Source of the DNA: Burkholderiales bacterium
Lineage (GTDB): Bacteria; Pseudomonadota; Gammaproteobacteria; Burkholderiales; Burkholderiaceae_F
Direction: 5' to 3'
Length of the DNA stretch: 37,840 bases
Assembly (NCBI GenBank): GCA_020248865.1
Contig: JADCGS010000049.1
Coordinates: 1-37,840, forward strand
The translations under genes and the position numbers were made by a program. Below the pieces are notes generated by a model. The model searched no databases. It had not been told where the DNA came from and saw only the letters and a list, made by a program, of their open reading frames with translations. Positions 15,771-24,530 of the stretch are shown in pieces. Position 1 is the first letter of the stretch. The number at the start of each line of letters is the position of its first letter.

Positions 15771-18674
15771 ATGAGCGGCTACCGACTCGAAGCCCCGGCC
15801 GGCCGCTGGATCGACCGCGAGCGTACGTTCGTCTTCCGCTTTGGCGGCCGCGACATACCGGCATGCGCCGGCGACACCGTGGCCGCGGCGCTGCTGGCCG
15901 CCGGCATCCGCGTCGTGGCGCGCAGCGTCAAGCTCCATCGGCCGCGCGGCGTGTTCAGTTGCGGCGTCGAGGAGCCGAGCGCGCTGCTCGACGTGGGCGT
16001 CGGCGCCGCGCGCACGCCCAACACCCGCGCCACCGACATCGACGCCGCGCCCGGCCTGAGCGCGGTCACCGGCAACGCCTGGCCGTCGCTGTGCCTGGAT
16101 CTTGCGGCAGTCAACGACCGGCTCGCGTCGCTGCTGCCCGCCGGCTTCTACTACAAGACCTTCATGTGGCCGCACTGGCACCTGTTCGAGCCGGCCATCC
16201 GCGCGCTGGCCGGTCTGGGCCATGCGGCGCCGGCCGCGGCCGGCGCCGATCCCGACCGCTACGACGAGGTGTCCAAGCAGATCGATGTCCTGGTGGTCGG
16301 CGGCGGCGCGGCCGGCATGGCAGCCGCGCTGGCGGCGGCGCAAGGCGGTCGGTCAGTGCTGCTGGTCGACGGCGCGCCGCGGCTCGGTGGCTGGGCGGCC
16401 GGCGCGGCGCCCGCGCTGGCGCACGAGGCGGCAGCGCTTGCCGCGAGGCTGGCCCCGGCGGGTGTCACCCTCCTGACCCGCTGCACCATCGTCGGCCTGT
16501 ACGACGACCGGCTGGCCGTCGGTGTCGAACACGCGGGCAACGGCTGGCGCGAGCGGCTGTGGAAGATCCGCGCCCGGCGCATCGTGCTGGCTACCGGCGC
16601 ATTCGAGCGGCCGCTGCTGTTCCCGGACAACGACCGCCCGGGCGTCATGCTGGCCGGCGCGGTGCAGCGCTACGCGGCGCTGTACGGCGTGGCCTGTGGC
16701 CGGCGTGTGGTCGTGGCCACCGCCTGCGACGGCGGCTATTCGGTTGCGCAGGATCTGCTGGCCGCGGGCGTGCCGGTGCCGGCCATCGTTGACCTGCGCG
16801 CGCAGGCCGGTTGCGAGCCGCCGCCCGGCCTTGCGGTGCTGCGCAACAGCGCCATCGTGGCCACGCACGGCCGCCACGGCGTTCAGGCGGTGATGGTGGC
16901 GGCCCGCGACGGCAGTGCCCGGCAGACGCTTGCCGCCGACTGCGTCGCCAGCGCCGGCGGCTGGACCCCGGCAGTGCATCTGCACTCGATGGCGGGCGGC
17001 CGCCTCGACTGGGACGAGGCGGCGGCGATGTTCGTGCCGGTGCAGCCGGCCGAAGGCATCGACTCGGTTGGCGCGTGCGCCGGCGTGTTCGACTTTGCCG
17101 CCGCGCTCGATCATGCGGCGCAAGTGGGAGCTCACGGCCGCGGTACGGCGCTGGTCGGCGGGCTGGGCCGCATCCCGGCCGATCTGCGTCCCGGCGACGC
17201 GGCGCTGCGCACGCTGGCGCGCAGACCCGGCAAGATCTTCATCGACCTGCAAAGCGATGTCAGCGCCGCCGACGTGGCGCTGGCGGCGCGCGAGAACTAC
17301 CGTTCGGTCGAGCACCTGAAGCGCTACACCACCACCGGCATGGCGACCGATCAGGGCAAGACCAGCAACATCAACGCGCTGGTGCTGATGGGCGCCGCCA
17401 CCGGTCGGGCGCCTGCCGAGGTCGGCACGACGAAGTTCCGGCCGCCGTTCAAGCCTGTGACGCTCAACACGCTGGCCGGCGGCCGCGTCGGCGCGCGCAT
17501 CCGGCCGCTCCGGCGTCTGCCGGCGCACGACTGGCATGCCGCACGCGGCGCGCAGTTTGACGAGTACGGTGGCTGGTTGCGTCCGGCCGCTTATCCGCAG
17601 CATGCCGAGACGCTGCAGACTGCTGCCGAGCGCGAAGCGTTGCACGTGCGCACGGCGGTCGGTCTGTTCGACGGCTCGCCCCTGGGCAAGATCGAGGTCT
17701 ACGGCCCCGATGCCGCCGAGTTCCTCGACCTGATGTACGTGGGCACGATGTCCACGTTGAAGGTCGGCGGCGCGCGCTACGGCCTGCTGCTCAACGAGAA
17801 CGGCGTCATCGTCGACGACGGCATCGTCGCCCGCCTGGCGCCGCAGCACTTCTGGGTCAACACCACATCGGGCGGCGCGGCCCGTGTGGCGCTGGCCTTC
17901 GACGAGTGGCTGCAGTGCGAGTACGTCAACCATCGCGTCCTCGTGACCCCGGTCACCGCCGACTGGGGCAACGTCACGGTCAGCGGCCCGCGTGCCTGGG
18001 ACCTGCTGCGCGTGGCCGGCTTCGACACGGCACTGGCTCCGTCGCAAATGCCTCACATGACGATTCGCGAGGTCGTGTGGCGCGGCACGCCGCTGCGGGT
18101 GCTGCGCGCCAGTTTCACCGGCGAGTTGTCGTATGAGCTGAACACACCGGCCACCCGCACGCCCGGCCTGCTGGCCGAACTGGCTGCTGCCGGCGGTCCG
18201 CTGGCGGCTCGGCCCTACGGCGTGGAAGCGCTGATGATCCTGCGCACCGAGAAGGGCTACCTGCACGTCGGTGGCGACACCGACGGCACCACGCTGCCGG
18301 GCGATGTCGGCATGGACCGCGGCGTGGTCGGCAAGCGCACCCACTTCGTCGGCCGCCGCTCGCTGCTGCGGCCGGCCGCGGTTGATCCCGACCGACTGCA
18401 GTTGATTGGCCTGCTGTCCGTCGATGGCCGTACCCGGCTGCCGGTCGGCGCCCAGGTGTGCGCCACACGCCCGCCGGCGCCGTCGCAGGGCTTCGTGACC
18501 AGCAGTTGCTTCAGTCCCGCGCTCGGCTACCCGGTCGCGCTGGGCATGCTGCGGCGGGGCCGGCAGCGGCTGGGCGAACGGATCACCGTTTGGCACATGG
18601 GCGCACCGATCGAGGCAGCGGTGTCTGCCACGCCGTTCGTTGATGCCGCCGGGGAGCGGCTGCGTGGCTTCTGA
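15771..18674 (+). CDS. soxA: Sarcosine oxidase, alpha subunit (NAD, THF-binding)
   Basis: A 967-residue alpha subunit. An N-terminal ferredoxin-like region contains HRPRGVFSCGVEEPS (about 61-75). The dinucleotide-binding VVGGGAAGMAAA has its first Gly at 177, and FLDLMYVGTMSTLKVGGARYG-type sequence opens the C-terminal aminomethyltransferase (GcvT) domain, roughly 580-960. The family channels the formaldehyde-level carbon from the beta-subunit site to tetrahydrofolate here. Length is normal and no frameshift is seen. Genes that usually accompany it (glyA, purU, formate metabolism) are absent nearby, so the methylene group must be used by enzymes encoded elsewhere. Confidence 0.93.
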   Translation: MSGYRLEAPAGRWIDRERTFVFRFGGRDIPACAGDTVAAALLAAGIRVVARSVKLHRPRGVFSCGVEEPSALLDVGVGAARTPNTRATDIDAAPGLSAVTGNAWPSLCLDLAAVNDRLASLLPAGFYYKTFMWPHWHLFEPAIRALAGLGHAAPAAAGADPDRYDEVSKQIDVLVVGGGAAGMAAALAAAQGGRSVLLVDGAPRLGGWAAGAAPALAHEAAALAARLAPAGVTLLTRCTIVGLYDDRLAVGVEHAGNGWRERLWKIRARRIVLATGAFERPLLFPDNDRPGVMLAGAVQRYAALYGVACGRRVVVATACDGGYSVAQDLLAAGVPVPAIVDLRAQAGCEPPPGLAVLRNSAIVATHGRHGVQAVMVAARDGSARQTLAADCVASAGGWTPAVHLHSMAGGRLDWDEAAAMFVPVQPAEGIDSVGACAGVFDFAAALDHAAQVGAHGRGTALVGGLGRIPADLRPGDAALRTLARRPGKIFIDLQSDVSAADVALAARENYRSVEHLKRYTTTGMATDQGKTSNINALVLMGAATGRAPAEVGTTKFRPPFKPVTLNTLAGGRVGARIRPLRRLPAHDWHAARGAQFDEYGGWLRPAAYPQHAETLQTAAEREALHVRTAVGLFDGSPLGKIEVYGPDAAEFLDLMYVGTMSTLKVGGARYGLLLNENGVIVDDGIVARLAPQHFWVNTTSGGAARVALAFDEWLQCEYVNHRVLVTPVTADWGNVTVSGPRAWDLLRVAGFDTALAPSQMPHMTIREVVWRGTPLRVLRASFTGELSYELNTPATRTPGLLAELAAAGGPLAARPYGVEALMILRTEKGYLHVGGDTDGTTLPGDVGMDRGVVGKRTHFVGRRSLLRPAAVDPDRLQLIGLLSVDGRTRLPVGAQVCATRPPAPSQGFVTSSCFSPALGYPVALGMLRRGRQRLGERITVWHMGAPIEAAVSATPFVDAAGERLRGF

Positions 18675-19281
18675 TCGTATGCAGGATCCATCGGTGTCGC
18701 TGCAGCGCGGGACGCGGCAGGGGCTGGCGTTGCGCCTTGCCGGTACTGCGTCCGGTAACCCGGCCGCGCCCGGCGCGCTGCGGCTGGCGGTGCTGGAGCC
18801 ACTGCGCGTGGTGGCGGTGCGAGCGCTGCCCGCGGCCGACGGCGGGTGGATCGAAGCGCTGCGCGACAGCGGCGTCACGCGCCTGCCGGCGCCGGGGCGC
18901 TGCGAGGGCGTTGCGGTGCGTGTCGTCTGGCGCAGCCCCACCGAGTACTGGCTCGTTACCGAGCGCCCGGCGCTGCTCGATCCCGTTGCGGAGGCGCTGC
19001 GGCCCGGCGCGACCGCGCTGGCCTATGCGGTCGACCACAGCACGGGCACGGTGGGCATCGAGCTGCAAGGCGAGGACCTCGACGCGCTGCTCGCCCGGTT
19101 GATGGACGCCGCTGCCATCGCCGCGCTGCCCGGGCAGGCCACCCGGGCCCGCTGCGCCGACCTGGCCGTGGTGCTGCTGCGCCTGCAGGCGCAGCGCGCC
19201 TGGCTGCTGGTGGAGCGCCCGGTTGCCGACTACCTGCTCGACTGGTTGCGCTTGGCGTGCGATCGGGTCGGCGCCGGATGA
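18664..19281 (+). CDS. soxG: Sarcosine oxidase, gamma subunit
   Basis: A 205-residue gamma subunit, recognised by position, size and the FxxxR-poor SoxG pattern with RVVWRSPTEYWLV and a C-terminal WLLVERPVADYLLDWL. It is the least conserved subunit and is structural. I chose GTG 18664, which overlaps soxA by 11 bases and has GGGGAGCGG about eight bases upstream; ATG 18679 is the alternative and would shorten the protein by five residues. A 13-bp minisatellite follows the gene. Confidence 0.82.
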   Translation: MASDRMQDPSVSLQRGTRQGLALRLAGTASGNPAAPGALRLAVLEPLRVVAVRALPAADGGWIEALRDSGVTRLPAPGRCEGVAVRVVWRSPTEYWLVTERPALLDPVAEALRPGATALAYAVDHSTGTVGIELQGEDLDALLARLMDAAAIAALPGQATRARCADLAVVLLRLQAQRAWLLVERPVADYLLDWLRLACDRVGAG

Positions 19282-19315
19282 GGCGGGCGGCGCCCGTAAG
19301 CTACCGACTGCGTCC

Positions 19316-19406
19316 GTAGACCCGCTCCGCAGTCCCGTTCCACGGGCCCGCTCCGTAGACTCGCTCCGTAGGCCCGCTCCGGAGACCCGTTCCGCGGTCC
19401 CGCGGT
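19316..19406. repeat. 13-bp minisatellite, about seven units
   Basis: Seven consecutive 13-base units run from 19316 to 19406. The consensus is close to GTAGACCCGCTCC; units 2, 3 and 6 vary (GCAGTCCCGTTCC, ACGGGCCCGCTCC, GGAGACCCGTTCC) and unit 7 is degenerate. A further weak unit precedes at 19303. The array fills most of the soxG to NTF2-like gap. Because 13 is not a multiple of three, it is unlikely to encode a repeated peptide. Confidence 0.8.
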
Positions 19407-19477
19407 CTGGCAGCCGGCTTGGCACGCTCGCCGTCGCTGCCGCGCCCGCCGCAGCGCCTTCTCCCCGGGGGACCCGC

Positions 19478-19828
19478 ATGCCCGAGAACTTCAAGCCCGA
19501 GGCGTTCGCGCAAAGGCAGCTCGACGCCTACAACGATCGGGACCTCGACCGCTTCGTGCGCGAATACACCGAAGATGTGCTGGTCTATCGCCTGCCCGGC
19601 ACCGAGCCGATCCTGCGCGGCAGGGCGGCGCTTGCGCAGCACTATCGAAGCCACCGCTTCAACCTGCCGGGGCTGCATGCGGAACTCGTCGCCCGCATGG
19701 TTTTCGGCAACAAGGTCATCGACCACGAGCGCGTCATCGGCGTGCAGGCGCAACCGCTCGAAGTGGCAGCGATCTACGAAGTGACGCCGGATGGAATCGC
19801 CAAGGTGTGGTTCGTCGGCAGCCAGTAG
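19478..19828 (+). CDS. NTF2/SnoaL-like protein
   Basis: A 116-residue protein of the SnoaL/NTF2-like fold: a QLDAYNDRDLDRFVREYTEDV opening helix-loop, PGTEPILRGRAAL, and a final strand AKVWFVGSQ. The cone-shaped fold binds small molecules and serves as isomerase, hydrolase or carrier. The ATG at 19478 begins right before the conserved FKPEAFAQRQLDAYN. It may be the last gene of the catabolic block, but the minisatellite gap makes co-transcription uncertain. No catalytic role can be assigned. Confidence 0.75.
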   Translation: MPENFKPEAFAQRQLDAYNDRDLDRFVREYTEDVLVYRLPGTEPILRGRAALAQHYRSHRFNLPGLHAELVARMVFGNKVIDHERVIGVQAQPLEVAAIYEVTPDGIAKVWFVGSQ

Positions 19829-19836
19829 CCTGCGGC

Positions 19837-19866
19837 CAGCACCGCGGCCTTCCGGCCGTGGTGCTG
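19837..19866 (+). terminator. Hairpin after the NTF2-like gene
   Basis: A 13-bp stem with one mismatch (19837-19849 / 19854-19866, CAGCACCGCGGCC / GGCCGTGGTGCTG) and a 4-nt loop starts 9 bases after the stop codon. No T-run follows. It lies between the accessory module and the convergent DUF2909 gene and may mark the end of the long transcript. Confidence 0.45.
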
Positions 19867-19949
19867 CCGCGCGCGGGTACACGCCACATCCGGCTGCCGG
19901 CGCAGCGATCCCGCGCGCCCGGCCAGTCAGCCCGCCCTGACCGGCGCGG

Positions 19950-20147
19950 TCAATAAGATCGCGGCTCGATCCAGCCCATCCAGTAACTGAACCAGATGAA
20001 CAGCAGCAGTCCAATGGACAGGCCCACACGCAGCGTGAGGGCATTGACGGTGCGGTTGGTCGCACCCTTGTCGCGCATCAGGAACACGAGTGCCGACCCC
20101 AGCGCCACCAGGATGCCGACGAAAGCCAGTGCGATGAACGTCTTCAT
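19950..20147 (-). CDS. DUF2909 twin-transmembrane protein
   Basis: A 65-residue protein with two membrane helices (about 3-22 and 41-60) separated by LMRDKGATNRTVNALTLR. This small protein is a regular member of the cytochrome c oxidase locus of Burkholderiales, placed between coxC and surf1 in the reverse direction, as here relative to surf1. Function is unknown; a role in oxidase assembly is inferred only from position. In this window coxC is not next to it, and the catabolic module lies there instead. Confidence 0.85.
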   Translation of the reverse strand: MKTFIALAFVGILVALGSALVFLMRDKGATNRTVNALTLRVGLSIGLLLFIWFSYWMGWIEPRSY

Positions 20148-20201
20148 GCCAATGTCAGTATCGCATCGCTTCTGCGCCCTTGCCGCGGGCGGGGTCGCTC
20201 C

Positions 20202-21029
20202 ATGAAGGAAAGCGGATCCCGGCACGCAGCGGCCGATGAGCCCGGCAGCGCGGTGCTGCGCCAGGGCCGCGTTGGCCTGGTGCTTGCGCTGGCCGCCGGT
20301 GTGGCGGGCGTGCTGATGGCCTGGAGCCTGGGCAGCTGGCAGACGCGCCGGGCGGAGGGCAAGCTCGCGGTCGAGCAGCGTTGGCAGGCGGCCGAAGCGG
20401 CGGCCCCTGCCACGCCCCGGGCCGCCCAGTTGCAGGACTTCAGTGCCGAGCTGCCGCGGCGGGTGCGGCTGGCCGGGCGCTACCTGCACGCGCAGAGCGT
20501 GTGGCTGGACAACCGCCCGCTGGACGGCAAGGCGGGCCTGCTGCTGCTCACCCCACTGGTGCTTGCCGACCCGGCGGGCGAGCGCACGACGGCCGTGCTG
20601 GTGCTGCGCGGCTGGGCACCGCGCGACCCGCGGGACCGCACGAAACTGCCGGCGGTGATGCAACCCGAAGGCCAGATCGTGGTCGAAGGGCTGGCGTTGC
20701 CGAACCCGCCGCGGGTGCTCGAACTGGGCGAGGGCGCCGTAGGCGGGCCGCTGCCGGCGATTTGGCAGAATCTCGATTACGCCGCCTTCAGCCGGGTGAC
20801 CGGACTGGCGGTGGCGCCCTGGATCGTGCAGCAGCAGGGCGGCGCGGCCGACGGGTTGCGACGCGACTGGCCGCGGCCTTCCAGCGGCGTGGACAAGCAT
20901 CGGGGTTATGCCGTGCAGTGGTACTCGCTGGCTGGCCTGATCGCCGTGCTGACCCTCGTGCTCGGCGCGCGTGCTCTCTGGCGCACGGGTGCAACAGCCG
21001 CGCATCCCACCCGCCCACCAACTCAGTGA
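20202..21029 (+). CDS. SURF1-family cytochrome oxidase assembly protein
   Basis: A 275-residue SURF1 homologue: N-terminal helix (about 25-45) ending in SLGSWQTRRAEGK, a periplasmic domain with VWLDNRPLDGKAGLLLLTPL and VLRGWAPRDP, and a C-terminal helix after HRGYAVQWYSLAGLIAVLTLVL. The protein assists haem A insertion into subunit I of cytochrome c oxidase. It is followed 22 bases later by the next cox-assembly gene. The region between it and the divergent DUF2909 gene is only 54 bp. Confidence 0.9.
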   Translation: MKESGSRHAAADEPGSAVLRQGRVGLVLALAAGVAGVLMAWSLGSWQTRRAEGKLAVEQRWQAAEAAAPATPRAAQLQDFSAELPRRVRLAGRYLHAQSVWLDNRPLDGKAGLLLLTPLVLADPAGERTTAVLVLRGWAPRDPRDRTKLPAVMQPEGQIVVEGLALPNPPRVLELGEGAVGGPLPAIWQNLDYAAFSRVTGLAVAPWIVQQQGGAADGLRRDWPRPSSGVDKHRGYAVQWYSLAGLIAVLTLVLGARALWRTGATAAHPTRPPTQ

Positions 21030-21051
21030 CTCGGTTCGTCTGCCGTTCCCC

Positions 21052-21660
21052 GTGACCATCGCCGCAACCCCGGCCGCGCCAGCCTCCCACTGGCGCCGCT
21101 TCCGCGTGCTGTACCTGCTGATCGCCGTCTGTGCAGCGCCGGTGCTCGCCTCCTATTACCTGTATTACCTTGATCCGCCGGTCGGCCGTACCAACTACGG
21201 CGAACTCGTGCAGCCGCAGCGCCCGGTGCCGGCCGGTCTGCCCACCACGCTGCAGGACGGCAGCGCCTTCGACCTGCGCTCGCTGCGCGGCAACTGGGTG
21301 ATGGTGATGGCCGATCAGTCCGCCTGCGCCGCCGACTGCCAGGCCAAGCTGTGGCAGATGCGGCAGTTGCGCGCGGCCAGCGGCAAGGATGCCGAGCGGA
21401 TCGAACGCGTGTTTCTCGTGCTCGACAACGCGCCCATGGATACCCAGTTGCTGCGTGAGTACGACGGCACGCACTTCCTGCGCACACCGGCCGCCGCGCT
21501 GGAGAGCTTCCTGGCGCTGCCGCCGGGCGGCGCGCTGCGCGATCACATCTGGATGATCGACCCGATCTCCAACCAGATGCTGCGGTGGCCGCGCGATGCC
21601 GATCCCAAGCGGGTCAGGAACGACCTGAAGCGCCTGCTCAAGGCCTCGCGCATCGGTTGA
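21052..21660 (+). CDS. Membrane-anchored SCO-like CxxxC protein of the cox locus
   Basis: A 202-residue protein with one N-terminal helix (about 17-38) and a periplasmic thioredoxin-like domain. It carries Cys92-AAD-Cys96 after DGSAFDLRSLRGNWVMVMAD, the same CxxxC spacing as the copper site of SCO proteins. The conserved SCO histidine is less obvious, though HIWMIDPI is a candidate region. The position between surf1 and ctaA is the usual place of this gene in betaproteobacteria, where it is normally left as hypothetical. A role in copper or thiol chemistry of oxidase assembly is inferred. GTG 21052 was chosen because ORF similarity starts there. Confidence 0.75.
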   Translation: MTIAATPAAPASHWRRFRVLYLLIAVCAAPVLASYYLYYLDPPVGRTNYGELVQPQRPVPAGLPTTLQDGSAFDLRSLRGNWVMVMADQSACAADCQAKLWQMRQLRAASGKDAERIERVFLVLDNAPMDTQLLREYDGTHFLRTPAAALESFLALPPGGALRDHIWMIDPISNQMLRWPRDADPKRVRNDLKRLLKASRIG

Positions 21661-21687
21661 GGGGCGCATTCATGCCGGAGCCGTCCG

Positions 21688-22845
21688 ATGTCCGCTGAAG
21701 CGCTGTTCTGGCTGGCTGCCAAGGCCATCGCCATCGCGGCGCTGCCGCTTGCCTATGTCTGGCTGTCGCGCGACTCGCACAAGCTGCGCAAGCTCGCCTG
21801 GGTCACGGCGTTCCTGACGCTCGACCTCATCATGGTCGGCGGCTTCACGCGGCTGACCGACTCGGGCCTCGGCTGCCCCGACTGGCCCGGCTGCTACGGG
21901 CACTCCAACCCGCTGTCGGCCGGCGAATACATCCGTGCTGCCGAGACCGCGCAGCCGACCGGCCCGGTCACGATGACCAAGGCCTGGATCGAGATGGCGC
22001 ATCGCTACTTTGCGATGGCGGTGGGCTTTCTCATCATCGTGCTGATGGTCATGGCGTGGCGGCGCTGGCGCCGCACGCCCGAGCGCCGCGAGCCGCGCCA
22101 CTCGCCGTGGCTGGCCACCGTGGTTTTCTTCGCGGTGTGCCTGCAGGGGGCTTTCGGGGCCTGGACCGTGACGCTGAAGCTGCAGCCGATCATCGTGACC
22201 ATTCACCTCATGGGTGGAATGACATTGCTGGCGCTGCTGGTGTGGCTGGCGCTGCGCGAAGAGGTGCCGCTGCCGGTGCCGCCGGCGGCGCGCGCGCTGC
22301 GGCCGCTGGCGGTGGTCTCCTTCGTGCTGCTGGGGCTGCAGATCGCGCTTGGCGGCTGGGTCAGCACCAATTACGCGGTGATGGCCTGCCCCGACTTTCC
22401 CCTGTGCCACGGCAAGCTGCTGCCGGACATGGACTTCGGGCATGGCTTCACCCTCTGGCGCGACCTCGGCATGACCGGCGCCGGCGAACCGATCCCATTC
22501 CAGGCCCTGGTGGCGATCCACTGGGTTCACCGGCACTTTGCCTACGTGGTGGTGGCGGTGCTCGCCTGGCTGGCGTGGCGCTGCTGGACGGTGCAGGGGC
22601 TGGGCTGGCTGGCGCGCGCCCTGGCCATCATGCTGGTGGTGCAGTTCCTCACGGGCCTGTCCAATGTGGTCCTGCAGTGGCCGCTGGCGCTGGCCGTCCT
22701 GCACAACGGTGGGGCCGCCGTGCTGGTGGCGCTGCTGGTGGCGATCAGCTTCCGGCTGTCGCAGGGCGGCATGCGGACGGCGGCCGTGCCGTCCGCGAAG
22801 TCCGCCGACAAGTCCACAGGCTGGGCGCACTCAGGCCACGGGTAG
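21688..22845 (+). CDS. ctaA: Haem A synthase (COX15/CtaA)
   Basis: A 385-residue, eight-helix enzyme that oxidises haem O to haem A. Diagnostic segments are VGGFTRLTDSGLGCPDWPGC near residues 49-68, EMAHRYFAM (haem-ligand His), IHLMGGMTLLALL, the second-half CPDFPLCHGK and IHWVHRHFAY. It lies between the CxxxC protein and haem O synthase genes, the standard order, 21 bp before ctaB. Nothing unusual is seen. Confidence 0.95.
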   Translation: MSAEALFWLAAKAIAIAALPLAYVWLSRDSHKLRKLAWVTAFLTLDLIMVGGFTRLTDSGLGCPDWPGCYGHSNPLSAGEYIRAAETAQPTGPVTMTKAWIEMAHRYFAMAVGFLIIVLMVMAWRRWRRTPERREPRHSPWLATVVFFAVCLQGAFGAWTVTLKLQPIIVTIHLMGGMTLLALLVWLALREEVPLPVPPAARALRPLAVVSFVLLGLQIALGGWVSTNYAVMACPDFPLCHGKLLPDMDFGHGFTLWRDLGMTGAGEPIPFQALVAIHWVHRHFAYVVVAVLAWLAWRCWTVQGLGWLARALAIMLVVQFLTGLSNVVLQWPLALAVLHNGGAAVLVALLVAISFRLSQGGMRTAAVPSAKSADKSTGWAHSGHG

Positions 22846-22866
22846 AATTGCAGGTTGCCGGCCGTC

Positions 22867-23802
22867 ATGCCCCCGCAGGCGCCCGGCATCCCCCCCGCCG
22901 CGCCCATGCCCGCCTCGCCCGCCACTTCGGCCGTTGCCCTGCCGCACATCGCGCGGCAGTACTGGCTGCTGACCAAGCCGCGGGTCACCCAACTGGCGAT
23001 CTTCTGCTCGGTGATCGGCATGTTCCTGTCGGTGCAGGAACTGCCGTCGCTGGCGCGCGTGCTGGTGGCCACGCTGGGCATCTGGTTGCTCGCCGGGGCG
23101 GCTTTCGCCGTGAACTCGCTGATCGAGCGCCACATCGACGCCAAGATGGCGCGCACGCGCATGCGGCCGCTGGCGCAGGGCGAGATCACGCCGCCGCAGG
23201 CGCTGCTGTTTTCCGGCGTGATCGGCGGCGCCGGCATGTGGGTGCTCTACACCCACGTCAACCCGCTCACCATGTGGCTGACCTTTGCCACCTTTGTCGG
23301 CTACGCCGTCGTCTACACGGTTCTGCTGAAGCCCAACACGCCGCAGAACATCGTCATCGGCGGGCTGTCGGGTGCGATGCCGCCCGTGCTCGGCTGGGCC
23401 GCCATCACCAACAGCGCGCCGGCCGAGGCCTGGCTGCTGGCGCTGATCATCTTCGTCTGGACGCCGCCGCACTTCTGGGCGCTGGCGCTGTACCGCGTCG
23501 ACGACTACAAGAACTCCGGCCTGCCGATGCTGCCGGTCACGCACGGCCCGCAGCTCACCCGCCTGCACATCTTCCTGTACACGATTGCGCTGGTGGCCAC
23601 CACCACGCTGCCCTTTGCGATCCGCATGTCGGGCTGGCTGTACCTGGCCTGCGCGCTGGCGCTGGGCGCCGTTTTCCTCGGGTACACGTGGCAACTGGTC
23701 CGCTGCTACTCGGACCGGCTGGCCCGCGCCACCTTCAATTACTCGATCGTCTACCTGGCGGCGCTGTTCGCCGCGCTGCTCGTCGATCACTACGTCGGCT
23801 GA
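22867..23802 (+). CDS. ctaB: Haem O synthase (protohaem IX farnesyltransferase)
   Basis: A 311-residue polyprenyltransferase of the UbiA superfamily that attaches farnesyl to haem B. Key segments are [10 protein letters not shown], the aspartate-rich [27 protein letters not shown], and [30 protein letters not shown]; nine helices are predicted. The ATG at 22867 was preferred to the in-frame TTG at 22855. Its product is the substrate of the ctaA enzyme encoded just upstream. Confidence 0.95.
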   Translation: MPPQAPGIPPAAPMPASPATSAVALPHIARQYWLLTKPRVTQLAIFCSVIGMFLSVQELPSLARVLVATLGIWLLAGAAFAVNSLIERHIDAKMARTRMRPLAQGEITPPQALLFSGVIGGAGMWVLYTHVNPLTMWLTFATFVGYAVVYTVLLKPNTPQNIVIGGLSGAMPPVLGWAAITNSAPAEAWLLALIIFVWTPPHFWALALYRVDDYKNSGLPMLPVTHGPQLTRLHIFLYTIALVATTTLPFAIRMSGWLYLACALALGAVFLGYTWQLVRCYSDRLARATFNYSIVYLAALFAALLVDHYVG

Positions 23803-23847
23803 CGGCACGGCGCGGCAGCGCGGAACCCTGCCGCGCCGCCGGGGTCG

Positions 23848-24438
23848 ATGTTCACGATGATCCGCATCTGCGCCCTCCTGCTCGCCGGCGCCGCCGCGCT
23901 GCTGCTGGTCGCCTGCCAGCCGCAGGCGCCCGCCTTCAACAACGTCGACATCACGGGTGCGCCGTATGCCCGGGAACTCGCGCTCACCGACCACACGGGT
24001 GCGCGCCGCACGCTGGCCGACTACAAGGGCAAGGTGCTGGTGGTGTTCTTCGGCTTCACCCAGTGCCCCGATGTCTGCCCCACCACGCTGTCGGACCTGG
24101 CGCTGGCGCGCCAGAAGCTCGGGCCCGCCGGCCAGGACCTGCAGGTGATCTTCATCACGGTGGACCCCGAGCGCGACACGCAGGCGGTGCTGGCGCAGTA
24201 CGTGCCAGGCTTCGATCCGAGCTTCGTGGGCCTGTATGGCTCGGCCGCCGAGATCGAGCGCACGGCCAGGGAGTTCAAGGTGTTCTACCAGAAGGTGCCG
24301 GGCAAGACCGCCACCTCCTACACCATCGACCATACCGCCGGCAGCTACGTCTTCGACCGCGATGGCCGCGTGCGCCTGTTCGTCAAGCACGCGCAGGGCG
24401 TGGACGCCCTGGTGGGCGATCTGAAGCGCCTGCTTTAG
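23848..24438 (+). CDS. SCO1/SenC copper chaperone lipoprotein
   Basis: A 196-residue lipoprotein with lipobox LVAC (Cys23) and a thioredoxin-like domain. The copper ligands are Cys73 and Cys77 (CPDVC) with His162 (TIDHTAG). It delivers copper to the CuA site of cytochrome c oxidase subunit II at the outer face of the inner membrane. It ends the cox-assembly series and converges on rpoH. Confidence 0.93.
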   Translation: MFTMIRICALLLAGAAALLLVACQPQAPAFNNVDITGAPYARELALTDHTGARRTLADYKGKVLVVFFGFTQCPDVCPTTLSDLALARQKLGPAGQDLQVIFITVDPERDTQAVLAQYVPGFDPSFVGLYGSAAEIERTAREFKVFYQKVPGKTATSYTIDHTAGSYVFDRDGRVRLFVKHAQGVDALVGDLKRLL

Positions 24439-24530
24439 GCGCGCGGTTTTCCACTGCCGCCGAACGGGCTGCGAGAGCGGTTGCGGCGGACCGCGCCGGG
24501 CTGCTCAAGGCAGGTGTCGGGGGTAAAGAA

